Source of the DNA: Williamsia sp.
GTDB lineage: Bacteria; Actinomycetota; Actinomycetes; Mycobacteriales; Mycobacteriaceae
Direction: 5' to 3'
Assembly (NCBI RefSeq): GCF_016462415.1
Contig: NZ_JAEMTF010000006.1
Location: forward strand, 10,369-65,662
Length of the DNA stretch: 55,294 nt
Both the position numbers and the translations under genes were made by a program. The notes beneath the pieces are model-generated. The model had not been told where the DNA came from. It worked only from the letters and a program-made list of their open reading frames with translations, and did no database searches. This document shows positions 25,160 through 34,184 of the stretch, one piece after another. Within the stretch, counting starts at the first letter, position 1; every line of letters begins with the position of its first letter.

Positions 25160-28100
25160 TCAGGCGAAACTGTCGCTGCGGCCGAGATAGGTCAGGTGGC
25201 CGTCGGACGACATCGTGACGACGTCACCGGTCCGGTAGAGGATCGACCCTGCGCGGTCGGTCCCGAGATGTGTTGGCGTGGCGACAAAACGCGTGGCGGT
25301 CAGCGCCGCACTGCCGAGAAAGCCGCGTGCGAGCGCCGGTCCGGTGACGTAGAGCTCGCCGCGCACGCCGGCGGGGACCGGACGCAGTTCGTGGTCGAGG
25401 ACGACGAGCCCGGTGGTGGCGTCGGGATCGCCCAGGGCGCTGAGCACGCGGCGATGCGGCGCGGTCCACCGGCCGATCAGCTCCGGAGTACTACGCCCCT
25501 GCCCGGTCACCAGGACACGGAGATCAGGTAACCCGTTCGGCGACAGCGTCTCCGCCGTCTGGACGTCGAGGAATGCGTGGCTGATGGCATCACCGCGCAG
25601 CACGCGGATGAGGTGGTCGGCGTGCTCGCGGGCGGCATCGGTCACGATGGTCATCCGCGCGCCGGTCGACATGGCCAGCAGCACCTCGAGAACCGGTATC
25701 GGGCCGTCGCCCGACGTGGCGTGCATCAGGCGTGATCGTCGATCGACACCGCACCGGATCCGCTGCTCGTCGGCGACCATCGACAGCACACGGTTCGACA
25801 CCGCGACGCCCCGTACGGGCGCACCGTCGGCGGCGCTGTAGGCGACGTATGCGAGGTGATCGACGTCGAGCCGGGCGTGTCGGGCGGCGTCGCGGATCGG
25901 CCGGACGCTGAGGCACGCGACCACCGTGCGGTAGTTCGCGCCGTCCATCGACATCCATCGGACCGCACCCGCCGCGTCCGACATGTCCGGCGCGGTGGCG
26001 GCGGTGACGAATCCGAACCGGACCCGCGAGTCGGCGATCACCTGGTGCACGACCGGATCAGTGATCCCACGATCGGTCACCGTCTGCGGATCGACGGTGA
26101 CGAAGGCCGCGCCGCTCTTCGCGATCGCCCAGATGGCGATCAATGCCTCGAGGCCACGTGGCAGGGCGAGAGCGACGACGTCTTCGGGGCCGACGTCGCA
26201 GGCGATGAGCAACCGCGCCCACTGATTCGAGCGCTGGTCGAGTTCTCGGAAGGTGATGGACGTCCGGTCGGCGCCGTCGTCGACGATCGCGGCCACGGCA
26301 TCGGGTGCGGCGCTCGCCACGTCGGCGACCATCGCGGCCAGGGTGCGCGGCGGCGCGGACACCGACATCTCGTGCGATGCAACCGGGGACACACGGTCGG
26401 CGCCGACGTGTTCGACACTGCCGTCCGGCCGCCGCAGCACCGTGACGCCGGTGCGGACCATGCGGGTTCCGGGGCGGAACGGGTTGGCGACGAAGCGATC
26501 CGAGGTCGCGCCTGGGTCGGAGGTGTATCCGCGGGCCAGCTGCGCACCGGCGACGTACATCTCACCGACGGCACCGACCGGCAGCGGTCGCAGGAAGGCG
26601 TCGAGGACGTAGACGGCGGTGTTCCACACCGGCCGGCCGACGGTGGAGGCCGACGCACCGTGATCACCCGTGCGGGGCACCACCCCGAACGCGGTCTCGG
26701 CGGACCCGCTCAGCACGGCATCAGGCCCGCGCACACGGCTGAGGTCGATGGTCGCGCCGAGGACCAACGGCAGCAGCGATTCCCAGAGCCAGTCGGCAGT
26801 CGGCGTGGCGTCGACACACACCCGCTCGCCGGTCACCGGCGAGCGGTGCGACTGCATCCACTGCAGCCGGTTGGCGACCGCGCGATGGGTGAGCACGACC
26901 CCGTCGCTCTCGGCGTCGTCGCCGAACGAGATCCATACGGGGTTACCCAGGTGGCCCGGCGCGAGGAGTTCGCCCGAAGAGATCGGGTCGTCGGGCACCT
27001 CGTCGAGCTCGGCGGCGCCGAACGGGATCACCTCGACCCACGGCGGGATCGCGTCGTAGCCGGTGGCCGGGGTGGGGGCGCACGGCTGCGCGGCGTCGTC
27101 GGGATCCCCGACGAGGTCGTCGAGGACACGGTCGCTCACCACGCAGGTGGGCCGGGTACGCGAGATCCGGTGCGCGATGGCGGTCGCGGGGTCCGCCGGG
27201 TCGAGGGGCAGGACCGCACCACCGGCACGCAGAACCGCGAGCATCGCGGTGAGTCCGGCCACCCGGTCGGCGGTCATCACCCCGACCACGCTCTCCGGGC
27301 CCACTCCGGCGGCGAGCAGCGCACGCGTCAGCTGATTTGCGCGACAGTCGAGTTCGCCGTGGGTGAGAACTTCGGCGGGCGCTCCGTCGCCGACCAGTGC
27401 GACGCGGTCGTGGTCGCGTGCCATCCCGATCTCGACGAGTTCGGTGACCGTTGCCGGTGGCATCAGGATGTCGGTCGCGTTGGGTTCGTCGACGACCTCG
27501 ATGTGCTCGGCCACGCTGATGACGTCGAGCGTGGCGAGCCGGGTCGTGGTCGACGCCGCGACGAAACGCGACAGGTAGTCGAGCAGACGCGCGTGGTGCG
27601 CGCGCACCTCGGCACGCAGGTAGCGGTCGGGATGGGCCTCGAGGTCCACCCGGATCCGGCCGTCGCGCGCGTCGTAGACGTTGACGCTCAGGTCGTCTGT
27701 CGGTCCGCTCGACAGGACGAACACGTCGCCGACCACGTCGGCGAACTGCACCGGGCCGAGGAACGGGATGACGTTGACGACCGGCCCCGGGCCCGCTGGG
27801 GCATCGGCGAGACGCGCACACAGCGGATGGGCCGGCCAGGCGGCGCTGCGCGCGCGGACCTCGCCGATACGGGCGGCGGTCGTGGTGACGGCGTCGGCAA
27901 CCGTGGTGTGCGACGTGGCCCGAAGGCGCAGCGGGAGGGTCGGGGCCGTCAGTGCCTGATCGGCCGCCGCGGCGACGGCCGTCGGGATCCCGATCAGGAC
28001 GTCGTCCGAGCGGCAGAGCCCCGCGACGTATCCGGCGACCGCGGCGACGACGACGGATTCGACCCGGGTGCCCGCAGCGGCGGCGGCGGATCGCAGCTCA

Positions 28101-28696
28101 TCGGAGGCCGACACCGACATGGTGCGCGACTCGGTCAGCACAGACCACGCCGACCCGGTCGTCGACGGCGCGGGCAGCGGCCGGTGCGAGAGGCTCGTCG
28201 GCACCGGGATCGGGTCGAACTCGGCGTCCCAGAAGTCGACGTCGGACAAGTCGGGGTCGGGTGTCGCGACGACGCGGCGGACCGTGTGACCCGATGCGGT
28301 CTCGCCGTGCGGGGCGTCGGCCCGTCCGGTCATCCGCGCGCTGTAGACACCGGCGAGGTCGTGCAGAAGCCTCGCGTGGGCGGCAGGTCGGCCGCTCAGG
28401 TGCAGGATCTGGCCCTCGGGGCCGATGTCGATCAGGTGGCCGGCGATGTCCGGGGCGCCCGCGACGACGTGGTCGAACGATTCCATCCACCGCAGGGCGG
28501 CCGCCCGGGGACGGTCCTGCCCGCTCAGGTCGACCGTGCCGAAGGTGACGATCGGGGCGGGGTCAGCGCAGGGCCGTGTCGCACCGAACCGTGCGCCCAC
28601 CTCGTCCACGGCGGCGGCGAGTGCATCCCGGTCGAGCGCGCCGTCGAGTTCGACGTAGACCGCGACGGGAGCGGTACCTGCAGCCAGGGTGGGCAC
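25160..28696 (-). CDS. Degenerate NRPS-like protein: condensation-like plus two adenylation-like domains
   Basis: A 1178-residue protein built as C-like (about 1-400), A-like 1 (about 415-775) and A-like 2 (about 785-1178). Key motifs are lost: HHxxxDG is replaced around residues 99-105, the A3 ATP loop reads WISFGDDAESDGVVLTHR (589-605) in the first A domain and YVAYSAADGAPVRGVAVS (950-967) in the second, without the usual TSGTTGxPKG lysine, and YGPTE is absent. Structural motifs remain (GEMYVAGAQLARGY, YRTGDVV). It stops just after GRSD, lacking the A10 lysine subdomain, carrier and thioesterase. GAGGAGGGG precedes the GTG start. The frame is intact over 3.5 kb, so probably an expressed pseudo-enzyme, not a decaying gene. 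Confidence 0.75.
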   Translation of the reverse strand: MPTLAAGTAPVAVYVELDGALDRDALAAAVDEVGARFGATRPCADPAPIVTFGTVDLSGQDRPRAAALRWMESFDHVVAGAPDIAGHLIDIGPEGQILHLSGRPAAHARLLHDLAGVYSARMTGRADAPHGETASGHTVRRVVATPDPDLSDVDFWDAEFDPIPVPTSLSHRPLPAPSTTGSAWSVLTESRTMSVSASDELRSAAAAAGTRVESVVVAAVAGYVAGLCRSDDVLIGIPTAVAAAADQALTAPTLPLRLRATSHTTVADAVTTTAARIGEVRARSAAWPAHPLCARLADAPAGPGPVVNVIPFLGPVQFADVVGDVFVLSSGPTDDLSVNVYDARDGRIRVDLEAHPDRYLRAEVRAHHARLLDYLSRFVAASTTTRLATLDVISVAEHIEVVDEPNATDILMPPATVTELVEIGMARDHDRVALVGDGAPAEVLTHGELDCRANQLTRALLAAGVGPESVVGVMTADRVAGLTAMLAVLRAGGAVLPLDPADPATAIAHRISRTRPTCVVSDRVLDDLVGDPDDAAQPCAPTPATGYDAIPPWVEVIPFGAAELDEVPDDPISSGELLAPGHLGNPVWISFGDDAESDGVVLTHRAVANRLQWMQSHRSPVTGERVCVDATPTADWLWESLLPLVLGATIDLSRVRGPDAVLSGSAETAFGVVPRTGDHGASASTVGRPVWNTAVYVLDAFLRPLPVGAVGEMYVAGAQLARGYTSDPGATSDRFVANPFRPGTRMVRTGVTVLRRPDGSVEHVGADRVSPVASHEMSVSAPPRTLAAMVADVASAAPDAVAAIVDDGADRTSITFRELDQRSNQWARLLIACDVGPEDVVALALPRGLEALIAIWAIAKSGAAFVTVDPQTVTDRGITDPVVHQVIADSRVRFGFVTAATAPDMSDAAGAVRWMSMDGANYRTVVACLSVRPIRDAARHARLDVDHLAYVAYSAADGAPVRGVAVSNRVLSMVADEQRIRCGVDRRSRLMHATSGDGPIPVLEVLLAMSTGARMTIVTDAAREHADHLIRVLRGDAISHAFLDVQTAETLSPNGLPDLRVLVTGQGRSTPELIGRWTAPHRRVLSALGDPDATTGLVVLDHELRPVPAGVRGELYVTGPALARGFLGSAALTATRFVATPTHLGTDRAGSILYRTGDVVTMSSDGHLTYLGRSDSFA

Positions 28697-28807
28697 GCTG
28701 TTCCCCTCCTCGTCGGCACTCGTTGTTCGCTCGATGACGAGACGTGTTACCGGTGAGTACTTCGTAGTGGGACGGCGCGTGGATTGGTCGGTTCTGAAGT
28801 GGGGCGG

Positions 28808-30496
28808 TCAGCGCCCCGCGGCGGCGACGCGGGCCTGGACGGCGTCGATCAACACTGTCGGGATGTCGCGCGGATCCTGGGCGACGTAACTGGTCCCGCC
28901 CGGTGTGGCGTCGGCGATCTGCTTGAGGGCGTCGGTGTCGGCGTCGTCGGAGATGCCGATGGTCAGGACCAGCACCGGACGTGCCGGGTCCTGCAGTTTC
29001 TTCAGACGGTCGAGCAGGGCCTGCAGGCCGATGCTGCCCGGGTCCTCGTTACGGCCGTCCGTGAGGATGATGACGCTGTTGGAGTAGTTCGGGTCGTAGC
29101 TGTCCTGCACCTTCTGGAACGCGGCCAGGGTGGTGTCGTAGAGGCCGGTACCGCCGCCGACGTACTGGCGGTAGTCGTCGGCCCGCTTGTTCAGGAACTG
29201 CCGCTGGGTCTGCCCGTCGGGACGGACGGAGTCCTCGCGCGCGATCGGGGCGATCTCGACCCAGTCCTGTCCGGGCCCACCCTTGTCGATGGAGAAGTAC
29301 CACATGCCGATCTCGGTGTTGTTCGGGAACAGCTTGTTGCCCGTGAGTGCGGCCTGCACCAGCAGGTCGGCCCGAGTGGTGTCGCCCACCGCCTCGTCCA
29401 TCGATCCCGAGACATCCATCGCCACCAATGTGCGGATCGGCACGGCGAGCACCGACCACTGGCGCAGGGTCTTCTGCTCCTGCGAGGGGTCCTTCAACAC
29501 GATCGTGCCGACCTGGCCCACTCCCGCGCCGGCGAGCGGCGTGGCCGAGGGGTCGCGATAGCCGGCGCCGGTGAGCGCGGCGATCCCGGCCTTCGACTTC
29601 AGGGCCCCGGCGAACTCCTCCCCCGCGGTGCGGGCCACGTCCCGCTTCGCGGCGGGTGCGGTGACGAGCATCGGATAGTCGAGCAGGGTGGTACCCGCCG
29701 TCGGGACGGATGCCTTCAGCGTCGACGTCGGGTTCGCCCGCGTGAACGTCACGAACTCCTGCTCGGTGGTCACGACCGGGGTGTCCGAGGCGTTGGCCAA
29801 CGCCAACCGGTTGGCCTCGCTGTCGTCGTCGCCACGCAGGTTGCCCTGCTGGATCGCGAGGATCGTCATCGCGTCGCTCATCTCCTTGGCGGTGAGCGTG
29901 CCCTTCTCCACGGCCGCGAGCGCACCGACGATCGGGGCGTCACCGGTGCTGGAGTCCAGGGGGCTGCCGATCCGCAGGTTGGGCAGCTTCATCACCTCGA
30001 CCCAGTTCGCCAGTGCGGGCACCGCGGTCCCGGCGACCACGGCCGGCGATGTCGCGACCGACGGGACGACTATGTCGGTGGGGACACCGACCTGCTTGGT
30101 GACGGTGGTCGCACGGCCCGTCGAGTCGGCCACCCACAGATCGGGCGCCTGATCGCCGCGGGTCAGTTCACCGGGGATGCGGGTGCCCGACGCGGCCGCG
30201 ATGGCGAAGTCGTAACACGAATCCGCCGACGCCTGTGGCGCAACGGCTTTGAGTGCTGACGTCATCGACGGGTCGGCAGCGATGGAGATGTCGGTGCGCG
30301 TGGCGCAGTCGGGTCCGGAATCACGCAGGACCGTCGCCCACACCACACCGCCTGCGACGAGAGCCGCGACCACCACGACGGCGACGATCAGCCATCCGCG
30401 GCGGCGAGGACGCCGGGTCCGACCACGCGTCGAGTCGCCGCGCGCGCCTGCCGAGGCGCCGTCGGCGGATGATCCGTCGGCGGTGTGGCGTCCCAT
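28808..30496 (-). CDS. Membrane-anchored protein with solute-binding-like and VWA domains
   Basis: A 562-residue protein. A basic N-terminus (RTRRPRRRGW) and one helix (about residues 34-55) anchor it with the rest outside. Residues 65-330 resemble a periplasmic binding protein (ISIAADPSM, DLWVADSTGRA, LLDYPMLVTAP). The C-terminal VWA domain has a full MIDAS: DVSGSMDEA, the Thr in GGGTGLYDTT, and TDGRNEDPG. Such proteins bind divalent metal and ligand or partner proteins. GGGGAG lies before the ATG. The spacer of 111 bp to the NRPS-like gene downstream shows nothing notable. Confidence 0.82.
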   Translation of the reverse strand: MGRHTADGSSADGASAGARGDSTRGRTRRPRRRGWLIVAVVVVAALVAGGVVWATVLRDSGPDCATRTDISIAADPSMTSALKAVAPQASADSCYDFAIAAASGTRIPGELTRGDQAPDLWVADSTGRATTVTKQVGVPTDIVVPSVATSPAVVAGTAVPALANWVEVMKLPNLRIGSPLDSSTGDAPIVGALAAVEKGTLTAKEMSDAMTILAIQQGNLRGDDDSEANRLALANASDTPVVTTEQEFVTFTRANPTSTLKASVPTAGTTLLDYPMLVTAPAAKRDVARTAGEEFAGALKSKAGIAALTGAGYRDPSATPLAGAGVGQVGTIVLKDPSQEQKTLRQWSVLAVPIRTLVAMDVSGSMDEAVGDTTRADLLVQAALTGNKLFPNNTEIGMWYFSIDKGGPGQDWVEIAPIAREDSVRPDGQTQRQFLNKRADDYRQYVGGGTGLYDTTLAAFQKVQDSYDPNYSNSVIILTDGRNEDPGSIGLQALLDRLKKLQDPARPVLVLTIGISDDADTDALKQIADATPGGTSYVAQDPRDIPTVLIDAVQARVAAAGR

Positions 30497-30565
30497 GTCT
30501 CCCCTGTCGTCGTCGCACCGGAGAACTGTGCGGTATCGACGGGGATCTTAGTGCAGCGACGCCCT

Positions 30566-30611
30566 CCGGCGAAGACCTGCTGGAACTTCTCCGAGGACGC
30601 GCTCGGATGGG
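30566..30611 (-). pseudogene. Relic of an SRPBCC (Rv0910-type) gene 3' end
   Basis: The segment 30567-30588 repeats 21 of 22 bases of 30629-30650, the 3' end of the neighbouring SRPBCC gene, 62 bp away. Read on the minus strand it gives SHPSASSEKFQQVFAG, against SDLHASLAKFQQVFAE at the end of the intact protein (10 of 16 identical). Weaker similarity continues to about 30611. It has no start codon or upstream portion, so it looks like the remnant of a tandem duplicate. Confidence 0.55.
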
Positions 30612-30623
30612 AGTGCCGAACCC

Positions 30624-31064
30624 CTATTCGGCGAAGACCTGCTGAAACTTGGCCAGCGACGCGTGCAGGTCGGAGTGCACGAGCTTGGCGGCGGCCTTGC
30701 CCGCGGGCCCGATCATCGGCAGACCACCGAGGTCGAGGTCGAACTTCACCGTCGACCCGGCGCCGGACTCGGTGACCGCCAGGGTCAGGTCGACCTTGAC
30801 CCCGCCCTTGCCCTTGCCCTTGAGGGCCACCAGCTTCGGGGGATCGAACTTGTCGACGGTCCACTCAAAACGCACGCGAGTGCCCTTCACCGCGACGACC
30901 GATGAGATCTTCAGACCCTTTTTCAGGTCCTCGGACTTGGGGACATCGCCGCGCCATCCGTCGTGGATGGTCAGCCACTCGTCGAATCGCGAGAGGTCGG
31001 ACACGTACTTCCACGCGACGTCGGGGGTAAGGGGGACGTCGACACTGTCACTCACTGAGGCCAT
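30624..31064 (-). CDS. SRPBCC-family protein, Rv0910-like toxin
   Basis: A 146-residue START/polyketide-cyclase-fold protein. From memory of the family, SVDVPLTPDVAWKYVSDLSRFDEWLTIHDGWRG and LDLGGLPMIGPAGKAAAKLVHSDLHASLAKF match M. tuberculosis Rv0910 (about 144 residues), the reported toxin of the Rv0909-Rv0910 pair. Here the antitoxin-like gene is not adjacent but 8 kb away (39095-39274). The ATG at 31064 is favoured by a TATGGT box 7 nt upstream; an in-frame ATG at 31076 would overlap that box. A non-toxin lipid-binding role remains possible. Confidence 0.75.
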   Translation of the reverse strand: MASVSDSVDVPLTPDVAWKYVSDLSRFDEWLTIHDGWRGDVPKSEDLKKGLKISSVVAVKGTRVRFEWTVDKFDPPKLVALKGKGKGGVKVDLTLAVTESGAGSTVKFDLDLGGLPMIGPAGKAAAKLVHSDLHASLAKFQQVFAE

Positions 31065-31071
31065 GTGAGTC

Positions 31072-31077
31072 ACCATA
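31072..31077 (-). promoter_or_regulatory. -10 box (TATGGT) of the SRPBCC gene
   Basis: TATGGT ends 7 nt before the ATG at 31064, so the gene probably has its own leaderless transcript, separate from the catabolic operon that ends at 31111. Confidence 0.4.
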
Positions 31078-31110
31078 TTCGGTCGAGCGCCATCGGTGGG
31101 TGGCGGTATC

Positions 31111-32010
31111 TCAGCGCGTCGTCGTTTCCTCGTCGGTGTCGGCGAGTGCGGCGAGAACCGCGCGGGTGCGACGGTCTCGGCGAGCACTGAGTTCGGCGTA
31201 GACCTCCTCGCCGGTCCCGTAGGTGGCCTCGACCGCGTCGACGAGTCGTTCCATGGAGTCGGGGTCGGTGGCCGGGACGCCCGGTTCGATGCCCCCGGTC
31301 TGCGCGCCCACACCGGCGAGCAGGTGCCGGATGCCGCCCGGACCGCCACCGAGGACGTTGCCCTCGAAGAGACCGATGGTGGCCCACCGCAGGCCGAGCG
31401 AGTTGCGCAGGATGGTGTCGAGATCCGCGGGTGAGACGACCCCGGCCTGCACCAGATAGCGCGCCTCGCGCGAGATGGCGGCCTGCAACCGGTTCGCCAC
31501 GAACCCGGGCATTTCCGTGCCGATGACGACCGGTTCCCGGTCCAGTGCGCGATAGAGCGCCACCGCGCGGTCGGTGGTCTCGGACAGCGTGCGGGTGCCG
31601 GGCAGCACCTCCACCAGCGGCATCAGTTCCGGCGGGTTGAACGGGTGCCCGACGAGCAGCCGCGCCGCGACGTCGGCGTCGAGGTCGACGGCGATCTCCG
31701 AGGCGGTGATCGACGAACTCGAGGTCGCCAGCACGGCGTCCGGTCGGGCGACTGCACCGATGTCGGCGAACAGCTGCTGTTTCATCGGCAGCCGCTCGGG
31801 GCCGTTCTCCTGCACCAGATCTGCGCCGGCGACGGCGTCGGCGAGGTCGGCGGCGGCGCGCACGGTCGTCGAATCCGGGAAAGCACCGGCGACGATCTCG
31901 GTGAGGTCGGGGCGTGGGTCGGTGATCGCCACGGTCCAGCCGTGGGCGTCGGCCAGACGGGCCCAGGACAGTCCGATGACCCCGGCGCCCACGATCGCGA
32001 TGGTGGTCAT
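31111..32010 (-). CDS. 3-hydroxyacyl-CoA dehydrogenase family protein
   Basis: A 299-residue NAD-dependent dehydrogenase. TIAIVGAGVIGLSWARLADAHG is the Rossmann dinucleotide loop. ATSSSSITASEIA and VGHPFNPPELMPLVEV, with the catalytic His, are typical of 3-hydroxyacyl-CoA, L-carnitine and lambda-crystallin-type dehydrogenases. It would oxidise a beta-hydroxy acid or acyl-CoA. Last gene of the operon; its ATG overlaps the stop of the beta-propeller gene (ATGA), so translation is coupled. The exact substrate depends on the pathway, which is not identified. Confidence 0.85.
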   Translation of the reverse strand: MTTIAIVGAGVIGLSWARLADAHGWTVAITDPRPDLTEIVAGAFPDSTTVRAAADLADAVAGADLVQENGPERLPMKQQLFADIGAVARPDAVLATSSSSITASEIAVDLDADVAARLLVGHPFNPPELMPLVEVLPGTRTLSETTDRAVALYRALDREPVVIGTEMPGFVANRLQAAISREARYLVQAGVVSPADLDTILRNSLGLRWATIGLFEGNVLGGGPGGIRHLLAGVGAQTGGIEPGVPATDPDSMERLVDAVEATYGTGEEVYAELSARRDRRTRAVLAALADTDEETTTR

Positions 32011-32933
32011 GATGCGACTCCCACGATGCCGGCGAAGGCACTGCCGGGGACCTGTGCGACGACGCGCTGCGCCGGTGCATCGGACCGGGTCGGCACGGCC
32101 CGGACGGTGCCGTCGAGTGCGGTGACGTACGCGATGCCCGCGTCGGAATCGACGGCCAGTCCGATCGCCTCGGCGAAGCCGTCGGCCAGGATCGTCGGTG
32201 TGCGCGCGGTGGTCCCGGGGGCCGGGACCTGTGCGGAGTTGAGGGTGTTGCCGCGTGGAGCGGCCCCACGGTCGGTCCAGAACAGGGTGTCCGATGCGGT
32301 GTCGATCCAGAGATCGATGGGCTCGGGCAGGCCCGACCACAGGGTCTCGATGTCGGTGCGCGACTCGGCGGTCTCGCCGTCGGGGATGTCGATGCCGGCG
32401 CGGAAGATCCGCCCGGCGTCGCCCTTCGACGGACCCTTCTGCGTCCAGTAGAGCAGGCCGGCCGCTGCGTCGACGGCGACGCCGACGCACTGGTCGTCGA
32501 TGGCCACGAGCCCGGTCACCGGATCCCGCTTCGTGACGACCAGGTCGGTGAGATCGCTTCCGTCGAGCCGTGATCGGCTGACACGCCCTCCCTCCCGGTC
32601 ACCCCAGTAGAGGAAACCGTCGGCGATCGCGAGCTGCTTGCCGGTAGTGATGTCGCCGTCGGCGACGACGGTGGTGACGTCGGTGCCGTCGACGCGCGCC
32701 GATCGGAGACCGCCGTTGCGCTCGGTGAAATCGGCTCCGTCGCCGGTGCCCTGCGACTCGCCGCGACGGGGGCGACCCATGAGGGTCCAGTAGATGCGAT
32801 CGGTCGTGGGATCGCTGACGATGCCGTCGGGAGCCGAACCGGTGTCGGCGACCACGGTGCTCACCGTGCCGTCGAGATCGATCCGACGCACCGCGGCACC
32901 GACGATGTCGAGAACCAACAGATGGTTGAACAT
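32007..32933 (-). CDS. YWTD-type beta-propeller protein
   Basis: A 308-residue protein of repeated blades: RIYWTLMG, FLYWGDREGGRVSRSRLDGS, LLYWTQKG and LFWTDRG, the YWTD/LDL-receptor class B pattern also related to SMP-30/NHL propellers. It has no signal peptide, so it is probably cytoplasmic. Propellers of this kind act as lactonases or as binding scaffolds. Within an acyl-CoA catabolic operon, a lactone or ester hydrolysis step would fit, but no metal ligands can be assigned. It overlaps the next gene by 4 nt and follows the acyl-CoA dehydrogenase by 12 bp. Confidence 0.75.
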   Translation of the reverse strand: MFNHLLVLDIVGAAVRRIDLDGTVSTVVADTGSAPDGIVSDPTTDRIYWTLMGRPRRGESQGTGDGADFTERNGGLRSARVDGTDVTTVVADGDITTGKQLAIADGFLYWGDREGGRVSRSRLDGSDLTDLVVTKRDPVTGLVAIDDQCVGVAVDAAAGLLYWTQKGPSKGDAGRIFRAGIDIPDGETAESRTDIETLWSGLPEPIDLWIDTASDTLFWTDRGAAPRGNTLNSAQVPAPGTTARTPTILADGFAEAIGLAVDSDAGIAYVTALDGTVRAVPTRSDAPAQRVVAQVPGSAFAGIVGVAS

Positions 32934-32945
32934 GATCGGCCTCCC

Positions 32946-34133
32946 TCAGGCGTGGACGGCGTCGGCGTTGTTGAGCAGGGCGCTCGGTGCGCGCAGGACC
33001 GCGTCGGATGCGATGGCCCGTCGGCGTGCGGCCGACACCCCGCCGAAGCTGGCGGTCAGTCCGATGAGGCGTGCCGCGTGGTGACCGACCTCGGACTCAT
33101 AGGTCATACCGATGCCGCCGTGCAGCTGGATGATCTCCTCGGCCACCGTGGTGGCCGCGTCGCAGACGTAGACGAACGCGTCGTCGGCGGTCTCGCGCAG
33201 GTCGACGCCCTCGGTGCGCTCGGCGGTGGCCGCCTCGGCGACGGCGGTGGCCCGCAGCGCCATCGACCGGGCGAGCTCGACCTGGGCGTACAGGTCGGCG
33301 GCGCGGTGCACGAGCGCCTGGAACGACGACAGCGGGACACCGAACTGCTTGCGGCTCTTGAGGTAGTCGACCGTCTGGGTGAGGCCGGCCTCCATCAATC
33401 CGATCGCCTCACCGGTGACGGCGATCCGGGCCTGGGCGAACGCGGAGTGCAGCGCGCCCGCGACATCGGACTGCGCGGGGGTGTCGCCGAGCAGGACCGC
33501 CGGGGTCGAGTCGAAGGCCACCTGAGAGGCGTGGGTCCAGTCGCTGGTGCGTCCGTCGGTGCGGGTGATGCCCGTGGCGTCGGCGTCGACGACCACCACG
33601 TGGGCGCGGCCGTCGGCACCGACGACGGTCACCAGCAGCTTCTGTGCCTGATCGGCATGCAGCACCGGCGATTTCACCCCGCTCACGGTGGCGGTTCCGT
33701 CGTCGTGCACGGTGACGGTGGACTCGGGGACGGCGTCCCATGCGCGGGTTGGCTCGGCATGTGCGACGGCGATGGTGAACTCGCCCGCGGCGAGCGCGCC
33801 GAGGAGTTCCTTGGCCTGCGTGGGGGTTCCGAGTGCAGCGATGAGCCAGGCGGGCAGCACGACACCGTCGAGCAGCGGCTCGGTGGCGGCGTGGCGACCG
33901 ATGGCCTCGAGGGTGGCGTAGAGCTCCACGGGGCCGGCCCCGGAGCCGCCGTGTTCGTCGGCGATGGTCAGACCGATCAGGCCCATCTCGGCGAGGGTGT
34001 CCCAGACACGTCGGTTCCACCCGAGTTCGGTCGACGTGGCGGCCGCGCGGCCGCCGGTGCCGTAGTCACGGCCGACCGCGGCGTGCACGGTGTCGAAGAG
34101 CAGTTGTTGGTCGTCGTTCAGATCGAGGTTCAT
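32946..34133 (-). CDS. Acyl-CoA dehydrogenase, smaller-type subunit of a pair
   Basis: A 395-residue flavoprotein-family member. MNLDLNDDQQLLFDTVHAAVG opens the N-terminal helical domain, GLIGLTIADEHGGSGAG follows, and the C-terminal domain has DYLKSRKQFGVPLSSFQALVHR and EIIQLHGGIGMTYE. The middle beta domain is divergent (no clear TExxAGSD motif), as in the partner subunits of heteromeric actinobacterial dehydrogenases such as FadE28-FadE29. It sits 51 bp downstream of a second, more canonical ACAD gene, so an alpha2beta2 enzyme is likely. Substrate unknown. Confidence 0.88.
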   Translation of the reverse strand: MNLDLNDDQQLLFDTVHAAVGRDYGTGGRAAATSTELGWNRRVWDTLAEMGLIGLTIADEHGGSGAGPVELYATLEAIGRHAATEPLLDGVVLPAWLIAALGTPTQAKELLGALAAGEFTIAVAHAEPTRAWDAVPESTVTVHDDGTATVSGVKSPVLHADQAQKLLVTVVGADGRAHVVVVDADATGITRTDGRTSDWTHASQVAFDSTPAVLLGDTPAQSDVAGALHSAFAQARIAVTGEAIGLMEAGLTQTVDYLKSRKQFGVPLSSFQALVHRAADLYAQVELARSMALRATAVAEAATAERTEGVDLRETADDAFVYVCDAATTVAEEIIQLHGGIGMTYESEVGHHAARLIGLTASFGGVSAARRRAIASDAVLRAPSALLNNADAVHA

Positions 34134-34184
34134 GGTGATGACCCCTTCCGTGGAGTGTGAGGAATGGTCGCGGGCCGAAGTGGT

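Noticed and set aside
25160-28696. Active secondary-metabolite NRPS
   Set aside because: No HHxxxDG, ATP loop, carrier or thioesterase, and no tailoring or transport genes beside it.
25856-28756. 966-codon open frame opposite the NRPS-like gene
   Set aside because: Arg/Gly/Asp-rich translation with no domain; the minus strand shows recognisable C and A domains. It is a GC-codon shadow.
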